Assembly (NCBI GenBank): GCA_033026295.1
Contig: CM065174.1
Coordinates: 1,291,001 to 1,355,000 of the forward strand
Direction: 5' to 3'
Length of the DNA: 64,000 nucleotides
DNA from: Channa striata
Taxonomy: Eukaryota; Chordata; Actinopteri; Anabantiformes; Channidae
Positions 37,527 through 48,560 of this stretch are shown in pieces. The position numbers and the translations under genes are program-made. How positions within the stretch are numbered: the first letter of the stretch is position 1; every line of letters begins with the position of its first letter. Below the pieces are notes generated by a model, which was not told where the DNA came from, did no database searches, and saw only the letters and a list, made by a program, of their open reading frames with translations.

Positions 37527-37978
37527 AATGAAATCGTTTTAAATTGCACAGACGGTCATAATGTTTTGCCTGATCAGTGCATGTCCTCCAGTGAAACAAA
37601 GACGGACCGACACGTGTGTCCTTCTTCACACAAACAATTTACAACGTTCACGTTGAAGGTGCTGAACCTCCTTTCTTATCCGCATGTTCCTTGAAAGGCT
37701 TTTAGTGACGCGTGGACGTGCCAAAACCCTCCAAAAAAGTTTTCACTTTAGACGAATGTTCTGTGAAAACAGGATGAAATGTCCCGGTTTCCTACAAATG
37801 TCCTTTGAAGGTGTTTGCCAGAAAATGTGCTTCAGACAAACAAGAAGTAAGAAGAGCATCACCCCGTGTCCTCAACTGTCTTTGATGAAGCGAGGACAAC
37901 GTCACTTTCCAAAAATAAAAATCTGAGCCTCTCCACACACACAAGTACACACACACGTTTGTACCGACGTAATGCAGT

Positions 37979-37980
<2 letters not shown>

Positions 37981-38045
<65 letters not shown>
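37981..38045. repeat. (CA)32 microsatellite
   Basis: Uninterrupted. Confidence 0.97.
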
Positions 38046-38048
<3 letters not shown>

Positions 38049-40254
38049 GCCTTGAGCTTCGCAGGCTCGTGTCAAATTTCACTTAGAAACTCACTGAGTG
38101 TTCATTCATACAGAAACATGTCATTTCACTGTCCAGCTGTCCCCTGTCATCATGATCCCGGCCCTGAGAGAACCACAGACAAGGGGGGGTCAGCTTGATG
38201 GTGAATGTCGGCTCTGCTAGTCTCCAAAGCCCAAAGAACCGCCCTGAATGTGGTCCCCATGATCCAAGGGACCAGGCGTTTGTCATAAAGTCTCTTTTCT
38301 ACCACTTCTTCACGTCCACAGTCTTAAAGCGGGTGATTGTCGCACACGGATTTTAGGTCACAACGCTTCCAGGCAGGTTTGGCAGTAAAATTTCAGTGGC
38401 AAACAATAAAAGTTTAACATTAAGTTTCTTTAATTAAAATTTTAAGTCATGAAAAATGAACCTGTTCCAGTGCAAGAATCGAACACAGACACACACTTCC
38501 TGGCGTGTTGAACGTGGGCTCACTGTTGTGGCTGAATCGCTGGATGCACCAACTGAACATTTTGTAACCAAAAAACATGCCACTCGGTGGCACGACGCTT
38601 CCTCAGACGTCAAATTGCGCCACTTGTTTTACATTGTTTGGCGTGTCGTGCTGGGGCTGCAGGTCCTGTAACCTTTGGCGTCTCTCCAGGAGTGGAACCA
38701 TTTCACGCCACAGAACAACCTCATATACACACAGGAAGTGCGTTAGGGTCGTTGGGGGAAAACTGCTTCCATCCAGACACAACACTGCGGTGGGTGAAAC
38801 ATCAGGCACGTCGTGTTACCGGCGTCATTAAAGCGCACAGACGTCTCCACCGCCCTGTGACACTTTCACTTTATAAACTCCATCAAACTACGCGTGTCAT
38901 CAGGTTCCCCAAAGCCTCAGCACGTAACAAGAAACGAGTGGTCCAAGTGACAGGACATGACGCCGTGGAGCCGCGGGGCACAGACTGACAAACATCATCC
39001 ACTGGTGGAGGAAGTTAGAAGAAAATGAAGGTTTCCATCATTATTAAAACATTTCATTTGCTTCACACTGGGACAAATGGACGTGTGTGCAGCAAAGGTC
39101 CGTTTTTGGTTTTCTCTGTTTGTACTGGGCCTTTCTGGAAGGATAAATCCACCACTCACACACGGGCAGTAGGAGAAGTCTGCAGTGGCTGCTCTCTGAA
39201 AAATTGAATAAAACACACACAGTGAGTCATTTTTCAATCACTGCACATATCACATCCTACAGCCGCTGAGGACGGGGGGGTCTGGGGGTGCTCAGCAGAT
39301 AATGAGAAACTCAAGTCGGAGAAAAAGAGACAGAAAGAATGAGAGATGAGAGGGAAGGAGAGGCCAGATTAGCAAAGCATATCTCCAGACCAGCATAATT
39401 ACCCATCATCCTCCTCTGTAATACTCCTCTTATTGCCAGGCTCTTTGGAGAGAAGAGGTTCGGGAACTTCTGGAAGTGAAACAGCGTCTCCTTATTTCCC
39501 TCCTCGCTGCTCCCCAGGTGGTTAGGAGGATGAAAGGGGGAGGGTAATCTTTAATGGGGGGTGAGAGGTGTTTGAGAACAGAGAGAAGAGTGTGAGTGAA
39601 GAGAGACAGAGACGAAGACACAAAGTGACCGAGACACACTGTTTAGTTTCGGGGGGACGGGGGGGCAGGTTAACGGAGCCTGATGGGCCTCGGATCGGAT
39701 ATTTTACTCCTTTTAAAGGGAAACGTGCGTTCTGTGGCTGGACATTTTTCCCTTTGTCTTACTGTATTCAAAAGTTTCTTTGATTCTTGCTGAAAACCTC
39801 CTCCAGATGACATCACACGCTGGAGTTTTTCATCATTAGCAGTCCAGATGAAACTTCATAGTACAAGCTATGAGATTCCTCCAAGTGATGTCACATGGAG
39901 GCAGGTTTAACCTGTAACCTCAACCTCTCACGGCTACAACAGAACAATGAAACTGATCCTGGAAATTCAAGAAAGCAACGAGACGACAGATTGGGGATGA
40001 ATCATGCAAAGCACAAATAGAGGGGACAGAAATGTGGAGGGACATGTGTTATACAAAATGGATGAGGTTACACAGTCACAGCTGGAGCAGTTAGCCTCTT
40101 CCATTATTTATGCCCTTGGTCGAATTAGATTGAGGTTTTCATAAGCACCGATTCAAGTCAAGTGGACTTGGAAATGTTTCCCTGTCCGACATGTTCGTCT
40201 TTTTTAACAAATTAAACTAAATGCACGCGAACATGAAACACACTCACCCAACTC
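38046..40254. other. Unique sequence, nothing identified
   Basis: Open frames at 38,456-38,988 in several registers encode nothing recognisable. Purine-rich at 39,300-39,660. Confidence 0.5.
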
Positions 40255-40279
40255 TGTGTGTGTGTGTGTGTGTGTGTGT
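40255..40279. repeat. (TG)12 microsatellite
   Basis: Uninterrupted. Confidence 0.95.
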
Positions 40280-40911
40280 TTGTGTCCACTTACATGAAGC
40301 TAAAATCTGGTCATTACATTAGTAATTACTATGGCAATTTATTCATTTTTATTATTATATCTTAACTCTGTTACATGATTAAATGGAATGGTTATAACTA
40401 AGCTATTACCCATTAATTACCCTTTTCCCAAAGTCTTTCCCAGTGTTTCCTGGTCATTGCTGAGCGGTGCAGTGCTGCTCTTTGTACGGAGAACACACAG
40501 TGTTTGTGTTGACCCTCTCTGGGTTCTGCTGTGCTAGTGTCCTATGGAAAAAACAAACATTGGATTTTTATGATTCAGCCAAATGTTTTACGAGCGCTGA
40601 TAAAATGCACCAGTGAGCACAGACAAGCACTTTACGAAAGTTAATGACTTGTTATCTATCAGAGATTAAATATTGGCGTTACGATCGCAAGGGTCATTTA
40701 TAAACCACATGTTACATGTGCATGTTAAATAAATAAAATGTAGTTTCATAAGTTGTTTTCAAAAGAGTAATGCATAAAAAGACACACACTCAATGAGTCA
40801 TGTGCTTCTAAATCCATAATGTTCTTTAATCTCCCAGCCAGCATTTTGTATTTTGAGTCAGTGACAGTTCGTTTGATGTAGAATTATCACTGTATGACTC
40901 GCATATGAGTG

Positions 40912-41091
40912 TATAAAAGAAAGGACTAAAACATCCTTTTCTTTTATCTCATACGTCTTTGTTCCTTGTTCAAACCCACCCTAGACTACATTACCCACAA
41001 TGCAACTGCAGTGTTCAATCAGACATTCAGGTGTGTCGTGTGCCGGCTAACGTAGCCTGCAGCAGAGATGAGGAGAAGCTGCAGAGCTCGG
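40912..41091 (+). promoter_or_regulatory. Candidate small promoter and first exon
   Basis: A TATAAAAG box (40,912-40,919) is followed at 40,985-41,004 by ACTACATTACCCACAATGCA, a good match to the ZNF143/Staf site (ACTACAnnTCCCANNATGCA). An ATG at 41,068 opens a frame of eight codons (M-R-R-S-C-R-A-R) to a splice-donor-like CGG|GTAAGC at 41,091/41,092. The combination looks like a promoter plus short coding first exon. There is no CpG island and no downstream acceptor or exon was recognised, so it may be a noncoding transcript start or chance. Confidence 0.3.
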
Positions 41092-41359
41092 GTAAGCTCA
41101 CTTCTTTCTAACTCCGTGTGCCTTTTTTATCGTGTTCTGAAGCTTCAGCCCCAGCCAGCGTTGACTCGAGTGACATTACTGGAGGCAAATTATCAGATCA
41201 GATTTCACAAAGCTCCCCGGAGAAACAGCAGGATTCATACAACTTGCTCTCACATACGCATTAGCCCTCCCCGACACGGGCTGCACGCAGACTTTGATGT
41301 GTTAAATCGTTGGAGGACATATGAAGGAAAAATGGGAACAACATTAGATAAAGGTGCCT

Positions 41360-41460
41360 GGTCACATTTGGATCCAGGACACTGTGAAACTCTCACCACC
41401 AACACGCAGGGACTCAAACCAGCGGCCCAACATCTGGGCTGCTGTCTGCCCTCCGTTCAT
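41360..41460 (-). mobile_element. Possible SINE remnant
   Basis: On the minus strand GGTTTGAGTCC (41,410-41,420) is a B-box match in the phrase 'gggccgctggtttgagtccctg', as in fish SINE heads. The remainder is too decayed to confirm. Confidence 0.3.
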
Positions 41461-42452
41461 GACAACAGCACAAAGTAGCTGGTGGCTTCATTAGAATTCT
41501 GCTGTCAGGAAACATCAGATGTTGCTCCACAATCACTTTGGATGTTCTGCTTGTCTTTGAGGCATTTCTGCTTCATTAGACGGTTTACTAAAGAGCGCTG
41601 CAGAAAAGCAGAGGGGACGAGCGGAGACGACAGGCCACAAAGGTCAACGAGAGCAGATACGCAACGAGCTCTCAAAGCTTGGGTGGCCTGACAAAGACGC
41701 TTTTCCTCACATATGGTCCCATGTGCAAGCTTTAGTGCGACCAGTGAGCTTGTGTCATGTGGCCTGACTGCAGGTTAATCCGGTTTCTGTCCAGTTTGTC
41801 AAATGTCCTCTAACCACAGTGCTGGTCTCTGTTCTTCCCGTCCACACCTACAGTTTGTATTTACCTTGAAGAATGAGTTGTGTGATCTCGGATACTTGAG
41901 TAAAACAGTTGTTTAAAGTTTTTAGCCCAGGGCTCAAACTGAACATGATAATTTCTGCATTTCGTCCATCCTCCTAGCACTGAGTGTCTTGCTTGGGGAC
42001 ACACCTAGTACGTGGGCTTTGATCCTACAGACTTCTGCACCCCAGCCTGATTCTTTTCCCAGTGAGTCACCAGCCAGTTTTCCTACCAAGTATTGAGTAG
42101 GTCCACCTGGATGGTGGGGCTGTACCAGTCTGTTGTCGTGTCAAAACGTACCTCAACTTAACTACACGATTAATTGGGTTATGACCAAACCTTTGGGCTG
42201 CGCTTTGACAGCATCCGACGCACGAGGTCGTTCGTAGAGGTTGTTTATACCTTCCTTCTCATATGATCCACACACACATTTGTTGAACGACTCCCCCGAG
42301 GACGAAGGCTGGTGTCTGTTCCATCTCTTATGCTGCCAGGCACCGACATGGCAGCTGCCGTCTCCTGCAGTTATGCCAAAATGGCAACTGATGTAACACT
42401 ATTTTTGTCCTAAATACTCAAAAATGCTGCATTGCACCTGTGCAAAAACAGT
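41461..42452. other. Unique sequence, nothing identified
   Basis: No repeat or gene signal. Confidence 0.5.
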
Positions 42453-42491
42453 GGTTTGGTTTGGTTTGGTTTGGTTTGGTTTGGTTTGGTT
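42453..42491. repeat. (GGTTT)8 pentanucleotide microsatellite
   Basis: Nearly eight perfect units; the only pentanucleotide array in the window. Confidence 0.95.
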
Positions 42492-42644
42492 CAGGCACAA
42501 AACATGTACGTCCTAATACTGGGTGACACAATCTCAGGTCTTGACTGCAGACAGGTCGGCTTCGTACCTGGACTCTTTTACAACTGAGCCATGCTGTTGA
42601 AACACACATACCTGAAGAACATGTCACAGTAAGGATGTAAAAAA

Positions 42645-42965
42645 ACATGCTGCCAGCACCTTCACTCCTCTCTCACATGGAGGATGCACCATCCCTGATT
42701 TCTAAAACTATTTTCAGAAGTGACTTATCAGACCACGGGACAGTTTTCAGCTTGTCCTCAGCCCGCTTCAAACCACTTCAGCCTCAGAGAAGGTGGCGGC
42801 GTTTCTGGGTCTTGAGTTTATGGAGTTTTCATTGGTTCTCCTGGACCCGTGCTCTGATTTCAGCTACTCACTGTCTTTTTCTTTGATTGGTTTGTTTTTT
42901 TGTTTTTTTCAAAAACTAATTTGAAAGGATTTGCAAATCTCCTGTGATCCACAGCTAGTACAACT
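42645..42965. mobile_element. Teleost DNA-transposon-type repeat fragment
   Basis: The phrases 'cttcactcctctctcacatg', 'gaggatgcaccatccctgat', 'gaagtgacttatcagaccac', 'ttttcagcttgtcctcagcc' and 'gtggcggcgtttctgggtct' occur in this order in an abundant teleost interspersed repeat thought to derive from a DNA transposon. A related but differently truncated fragment lies at 63,535-63,690. No intact transposase frame. The family name is not assigned and the match is from memory of the pattern. Confidence 0.5.
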
Positions 42966-44081
42966 TTCCTCCTTTCTTATTTGTTCGTGTTCAGTCCAAT
43001 CATATTTAGAAGCTAACTGGTGTCAAACACGGAGACATCAGTTCTGTCAAAAAGCCAGAGCGGCTTCTTCGGAGGCATGTGGACACCACTCAGCTAAAGT
43101 GAGAGTCAGAATGTCCATTTGTCAGGTGGACAAAAACACTCCTGCAAATCAATGCTAATGCGTCTGCAAGTGTGTAGAAAGGTCAGTGTCCGTCCTGAGA
43201 GCTTTATGAGCTCAGCACTCAGTTTGCTGCAGCAACAAGCGAGTGAGCAAACATTGAAAAATGACTTAGAGAAATTGATCCTCATAAACACACACTTCAG
43301 TCCATCTGCGACATTAAACACGTGAGCGTGACTGTCATAAACTATAGAGAACCGGCAGGGATCCATGTGGGAAGCTGGTGGTTTTTAATAAAGAATGCAG
43401 GGGAACCTTGTTGAAATTCAGCTGGCATCTGTTTGAGATGATTTCTCAGGAGGCGACTGATGAAATGGAAATAACTTTATCACTTGTTTGCCATGTTTTA
43501 AAAATTTGTAAAGTCCAGAACTTTTTAATTGAGCAGTGTCCTAATAGTAAATGACCTGATACATTGGAAAATGAAACGAATCATGTTACTGTGACTAAGT
43601 CTGTGTTTGGACCAGAGACGCTTTAGCGGATCAGCTGGTTAGTCTTCATGCATGAGGAGAAGGACCCCCATCTCTGATGGGACTCGAGCCCACAGCCTTT
43701 GAATTACTTTATTTACACTGGGTCCATTCTTGATCCTGGTCGTCTTCACTTCCTGTCCTGAACTCTCCACACACACATTTGGGTCTGTGCACCTTAATAC
43801 AAATGTGGCAGACACCTTCACACTTCGCCTGCTGGGTTGGATTGGGTTGGGTTGGTTCTCTTGGGCTTTGTCTGGGCCAACGTGGGTGAAGCTGCACAGA
43901 GGAAGTGATAATTCTTTAGTCCCGACAAGGACAGAGTACAAGAGCATCATCTATGTGCACATATCACATCTGGCTTTTGAAGGAATTCATACGCAAATGA
44001 TGAATCTGCTCCTAATGTGCTGACAGACATTTTCAAATGAACTCTTCAAACATCACAGTGTAACCGGATCCTGCAGGATCT
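42966..44081. other. Unique sequence, nothing identified
   Basis: A degenerate B box on the minus strand (GGCTCGAGTCC, about 43,683-43,693) and a TTGGG-rich patch at 43,830-43,860 are the only features. Confidence 0.5.
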
Positions 44082-44282
44082 CTAAGAAAACTGGCTCCTG
44101 TTTGAGTTTCCTCCGTCCCCAGCAGCCTGCGCAGTCGTGCTGTCGTAAGGATGTGAATCCACCGCTGCCCAGCGGAGCAGTGAGCACCGGGGAACCTGCA
44201 GTAGGATCCGAAGCCCCACGGTGATGTAGAGGAGGCAGGACATGGCCGCTCGCAGGCCCGTGTGCGGCGTGCAGTGATGGAA
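44082..44282 (-). other. Candidate coding segment, unrecognised
   Basis: A GC-rich block stands out from its surroundings. On the minus strand, after an acceptor-like 'gtttgctgcag', one frame runs about 66 codons to a TAG. It has strongly G/C-ending codons and a hydrophobic stretch (M-S-C-L-L-Y-I-T-V-G-L-R-I-L). It resembles a 3'-terminal coding exon. The two other minus-strand frames are also open here, as expected from base composition, so the evidence is weak and no homolog is recognised. Confidence 0.15.
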
Positions 44283-44720
44283 CTGCAGCAAACACGAACC
44301 CCACTGACGCTTTCTTGCAGATTCTGCAGCCGGGTTTTATTTAAAAGAACCCCTGCACCAGCAGCTCCACCCAACCTCGTCGTCTCCCTGCGGAGACTCT
44401 CATTTCAGCCAGACACCAGAGCACTTCCTGCTTCCCTCTTCACTTGTTGATTTTATCAGAGAATTCATCTGCTGCACATTTCTGTGTTATCATTGTGTGG
44501 ATGTGTGTGTGCTGGAGGAGCATGCGGGAGGTTTTTTCCATCCACCACATCCATCCTTCCTGTCTGATCTGTGCATTCCATGTGGCATCTGCATGTAGGT
44601 CACAGATTATAGTCGGAGAGCAAACAGGGCAGATTTGGCGTCTCCTCTCTTTTGTGTATTTCATCACTTAAAAATAATGACTTTTCAACAGCTGAGGATT
44701 TCCTATTTATCCAGAACCCA

Positions 44721-44723
<3 letters not shown>

Positions 44724-44777
<54 letters not shown>
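44724..44777. repeat. (GT)27 microsatellite
   Basis: Uninterrupted; faces an inverted CA array 75 bp away. Confidence 0.97.
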
Positions 44778-44778
<1 letters not shown>

Positions 44779-44851
44779 ACAGCTCGGGTCAACAGTTTAA
44801 CTCGGAGATAAAAACACGTTTTGCACTTACACGGTGATACAACGTTCAACT

Positions 44852-44880
44852 CCCCCCCCCCCCCACACACACACACACAC
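44852..44880. repeat. C13(AC)8 composite tract
   Basis: A C run merges into an AC array, complementary in orientation to the GT array at 44,724-44,777. Confidence 0.95.
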
Positions 44881-45439
44881 CAGAACATGCTGAACCAGTT
44901 TGTGTTAGACTGAGCCCAGCGAACCTGAACCTGCTGTTATCGGAGCCACGTGGCCCAGGAGGAACCTGCTCCACATGCTCTCAGGCTCAGGCCCAGTTTC
45001 TTTCTGGACACAAAGATGCACTGATTATTTTTGGTTAGTCAAATGTCAAAGGTCAAGAAAAATGCAGCAACTGCTGCATTTGTATATTTTCTAAAAACTT
45101 GCTCAGACTTTATTTGTGTCTTAGCTCCTTTTTTTATTTTGTCTTATAACCTGTGTCCTGAGAAATTTTGTCAAACTGATAAAGATGTTGGATAAAGTCT
45201 TTTCACGTCAAAGCGGTTGTAGTTTTCTAATGGTGTGAACTTTCTGTCAACAAAACAATATTTTTTAATGATAACACATTAGCAAATCATTTTCCACTGA
45301 GTTGAAGATATGTTAGAAGCCGTGAATATAAAATTCTATTTTGTTTTGCTTCCCTAAAAGACAGTTCAATGCACCGTATTTATTCATATGCAACAAGTTG
45401 TATTCACCTATAATTAACAGACTGTGTGTCTGCAACCAC

Positions 45440-45660
45440 AAACTGAGGCGGCACATGATGTTCTGCAGCATGTCAACAAGACAGGACGGGTCCACGCGGG
45501 CCGTGGACTGATGCTGGAACCCTTCGATGGACACGAACCGGAGAGGAAACGTGTCCACACGTGTGGTCCTCCGTTGTACCCTGTGCGGGTTTCCTCCCAC
45601 GGTCCGGACACATGTGTTGGGTTCACCGGGGACACCGGTTCCTGCTCCCTGCAGTGAAAT
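45440..45660. repeat. Decayed common fish repeat ('cctcccacggtcc' type)
   Basis: 'gggtttcctcccacggtccggacacatgtg' followed by 'ttgggttcaccggggacacc' matches the order of the abundant vertebrate repeat phrase 'ggcttcctcccacagtccaaagacatg...ggt(t)aattggtgac'. Substitutions are many. The left part (45,440-45,570) is less certain. Confidence 0.45.
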
Positions 45661-45929
45661 GGACCCTCACATGTTTTTCATCACTAACGGGTTGAATGAA
45701 ACATAATGTCCACGTTGTTGGCTCGGCGTCTCTGAGGGGACAGTGTTCTGCCCCACACCCACTGTGATATACTGGACCTGGGTGTGTCCTTTTGTTGGAC
45801 ACCCCCACCCCCCCCCGCCCCCTCCCACTCCTCCTTCGTCATTCAGCCTGGTGCGCGCCTCCACCCGGCGGGAAGTACGCGCCGTGATCGGTGCTGAAAT
45901 TCAAACTTTCATCGTCGGTAAAATCCCGT

Positions 45930-45975
45930 CAGCAGCATCAGCAGCATCAGCAGCATCAGCAGCATCAGCAGCAGC
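45930..45975. repeat. (AGCAGCATC)~5 nonanucleotide repeat
   Basis: Five near-perfect 9-bp units in the CpG island. In one + frame they would encode (Ala-Ala-Ser)n; as they lie upstream of any supported start they are probably 5' UTR or promoter DNA. Confidence 0.9.
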
Positions 45976-45999
45976 TGTGAGACCAAGATCCGGATCCGA

Positions 46000-46907
46000 C
46001 ACAGACGAAGCGGATGAATTAACGGACAAAAGAGGAAATGTGACGTTTCAAGCAGGATTACGGCTGATTCTTCTCCAAACACGGGAGACTTTCGGAACCG
46101 GCCTCCTGCTGCAGCTCTGCAGCCCGGTTGAAGTGGAGCTTCGCTCCTGCCAGGTTCGGGTCTCCGAAAGCCTCCGTTTCCTCCTCGGTGGATTATCACG
46201 GTCCCGTGTGGTTTCTCGCTGATCTGGACACCGCCCGGACCAGTACCGGGATTCCACCGTCTCCCGCTGGTTCGGGCTCGACGTGTCCGGAAGGGTTCTG
46301 GATTGAAATGGTTGTGTTTGCTGACCGGGCCCCACCTGGAGCAGCAGCCGCCGCCTGTGTGGAGGAACGCGCGGGAGGACGCCGGGAAAAGTGAACGGGG
46401 ACAGTGAAGGACGCGCCGCTGTTCGGGCGGCGGAGCCGGATCCGGATCTGAGGAGGGTCCGACGAGGAGCGACACTGTGCCGGCGGCGGTGGATACGAGC
46501 GACGGATACTAGGAGTTTTTTCGCGGACCCTGCGTCGATTCGGGATCTATGTGAGCGCTACTCGGGGATTGAGACCACCGGCACCTGGATTACCTACCCC
46601 CCCCCCCCTCCACCCCTCTTTCCCCTGTCGGACCGCGTGCACGTTTATTCCGCTTGTGCTGCTGTCCGCCCCCACACACACACACGTTTGTTCAGCCACA
46701 GAAAACTACCGACCCCCTCGTCGTGGGGCTGGAAAGGAGTCGCGCAGCAGAGGAGAGCAGAGTTGGGTTCGGCTGCCGAGCCCGGTCGCCTCTTTCAAGC
46801 CTTTCGAGGCTTTGAATTGTGCTTTAACCCCCCGTTAGTGGACGGACCGGGGGAGGAAGGGGACGGAATCCGGCGGAGACGAGACGAGCAGCTGCGGATC
46901 GATGAAG
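46000..46907 (+). other. Probable 5' exon (mostly 5' UTR) of an unidentified gene
   Basis: GC-rich sequence inside the CpG island ends at a good donor, GAAG|GTAAGAG (46,907/46,908). The transcription start cannot be placed, so the left boundary is arbitrary. Frames through it are open mainly because of base composition and give Pro/Arg-rich text with no domain. Upstream ATGs (about 46,309 and 46,549) would make short uORFs; the latter ends at 46,838. The last ATG (46,902) sits six bases before the donor and could start the main frame (Met-Lys|), though its context (T at -3) is weak. The gene identity is unknown: the coding exons lie mostly or wholly outside the window. Confidence 0.55.
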
Positions 46908-47468
46908 GTAAGAGCCGAGCTGAGTATCGCAGGGTGTGAGATGGGCCGGACCGACTCCGCGATGCAGCGGATTTTTATTTCGAGTTTCATTCTTGGTGCC
47001 CAGGAAATGAATCATGGCTGTAATCTGATTACCCCCCCCCCCGTGTGTGTGACTGCTCTCTTGCTCGGCCCCGTTATTTGTCTCTTCCTTCCCCGGTGGC
47101 GACGCCGTGTTGGACCGGACTCTCCGGAACGTGTCCCTGCGGCTCCTCTGCGGAGCTTCACACGGTGAAAGGCTAATTGCTATTTTGGCGTCTCGCGCAC
47201 TGGCCGGGCGGACCCCAACCCCACCACCTCCGGCGCCTGTGTGGGAATGTGTGCGCGCGTATCCGTGCGCGCGTGCACGTACGGATGCACCCGTCCTCGC
47301 GCGCGTGCGTCGGAGCAGAGCGATAAAAAAACCCTTTTTTTGGGGGGGGGCTCACTGTCTCTCTGTCTGTCTCACTCTCTGTTTCTAAAGCTGCCTCATC
47401 ATGCCGCTCCAGTTGACAGGCATTACAGCCACATCTATTATGCAGGAGCCGAGGAGATGAGAACACAA

Positions 47469-47700
47469 GAGGGGAGGAGAGGAGGGGAGGAGAGGAGGGG
47501 AGGAGGGGAGGAGGGGAGGAGGGGAGCAGAGGAGCAGAGGAACGGATCACGAAGTAAACGAAGGGCGAGGTGAGGAGAGATGGATGAAGTGAAGGAGGAG
47601 GAGGAGGAGAGGCAGGAAGAAAACAAGGGCAGAGGAGAGGAGGTGGCAAAGCAAGTGAGGATAAGAGGGAGGGAAAGGTGAGATGGAGAAAAGGGGAGAG
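47469..47700. repeat. GA-rich purine tract (minisatellite-like)
   Basis: Irregular repeats of 'gaggggagga' dominate at 47,469-47,540, and a purine-rich tail continues to 47,700. The G4-run spacing (gggg-agga-gggg) could allow triplex or quadruplex formation. It lies just inside the putative first intron. Confidence 0.85.
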
Positions 47701-47974
47701 GCAGCAGAAGTGAGACTGGATCATATGGAGAGAGCTCCTGTTTGTCAGCTATGAGCCACAGAGTTACATAATTCGATCCAGACTTGAACTTCCACCTGCA
47801 GGAAGAAGAAAAGACACGACGGTTCATTGTGCAATGAGTGACACACGATCAAATCAGGCCAAACAACGTTTTTATTGGAGGACTGAAGTTGTCCCCTTAA
47901 GGAACCTGCACATGTTTAACAAGCAGCGACAGCTCCACGTTTCAAAGGAAGCTCGGAAGGACCTGTCCAAGAAT

Positions 47975-48560
47975 GTCTCAGGAGACAAGTGAACAAGCTG
48001 CTTGTAGTTCATGGCTGCCTGAGACACACAGACCACTGTTCAGGACAGAGGACAGCTCCTCAGAGACGCACTCAGTCCCATGTTGTCTGCTGGGCTTTCA
48101 GAACCATGGACAGAGGCGGTACGGTTTCAGAACCGTGGGGAGCTCCAGCTCAGGGCTGAAGGTCCACGTGCTGTCAGGACAGAGGACAGCACCACGGCCA
48201 CGTCGAGCCTCTGGCACGATTTAAACAAGTCGCATGCAATTCAGAACCAAGGGGAGCTCCTTGAAGACAGGACGAAAGGGTTGGAAACACCCAGTTCCTT
48301 TGTCTCCACGAGAGAAACCAGGCACCTAATGCTCCTTAGAAAAGTCCCTGGATTGTTGGCTGTACTCTGTGGAGGTTCAGGAACCTTTTGGTGTTGCCTG
48401 CCCCAAAGGTTGTGGCTGCTGTTGTCCTTTGAATACAAATACAGATGGGCAGGACTGAGTGTCAGGAGCAGACAGGGGGCAAGAGGAGGTGCTTTGTTTC
48501 AAGGGGTTTGGTTCCAGGAACGTTTTGGTGTTTCTGCCTGCCATCTGTGAGGTCTTTCCG
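47975..48560. repeat. Imperfect repeats, roughly 135-bp period
   Basis: 'caggacagaggacagc' occurs at about 48,041 and 48,175. 'ttcagaacc(a/g)nggg...agctcc' occurs at about 48,126 and 48,240, with a shorter copy at 48,098. 'ggttcaggaaccttttggtgttgcctgcc' at 48,374 recurs as 'ggttccaggaacgttttggtgtttctgcctgcc' at 48,510. The spacing is near 134-136 bp for two of the pairs, which suggests an old degenerate tandem array. Confidence 0.5.

Larger units (their letters stand above)
45830..47345. promoter_or_regulatory. CpG island, probable promoter
   Basis: CpG dinucleotides, scarce elsewhere in the window, are dense across this block ('gcgcgcc', 'cggcgg', 'cgcgcgtgcgtcgg' and similar), and GC content rises sharply. 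An E2F-type GGCGGGAA lies at 45,867-45,874. There is no TATA box, as is usual for CpG-island promoters. Poly-C runs (about 46,595-46,607 and 47,031-47,042) and a G run near 47,341 punctuate it. It overlaps a GC-rich exon with a splice donor on the + strand, which gives the likely direction of transcription. Confidence 0.8.

Noticed and set aside
45909..46475. 188-codon minus-strand open frame in the CpG island
   Set aside because: All frames are open here because stop codons are rare in GC-rich DNA. The peptide is low-complexity with Leu/Met repeats from the AGCAGCATC array, and no domain is visible.
46391..46939. 182-codon + frame across the exon-intron border
   Set aside because: It has no ATG at its start, reads through the splice donor and gives Pro/Arg/Gly-rich text typical of translated 5' UTR.
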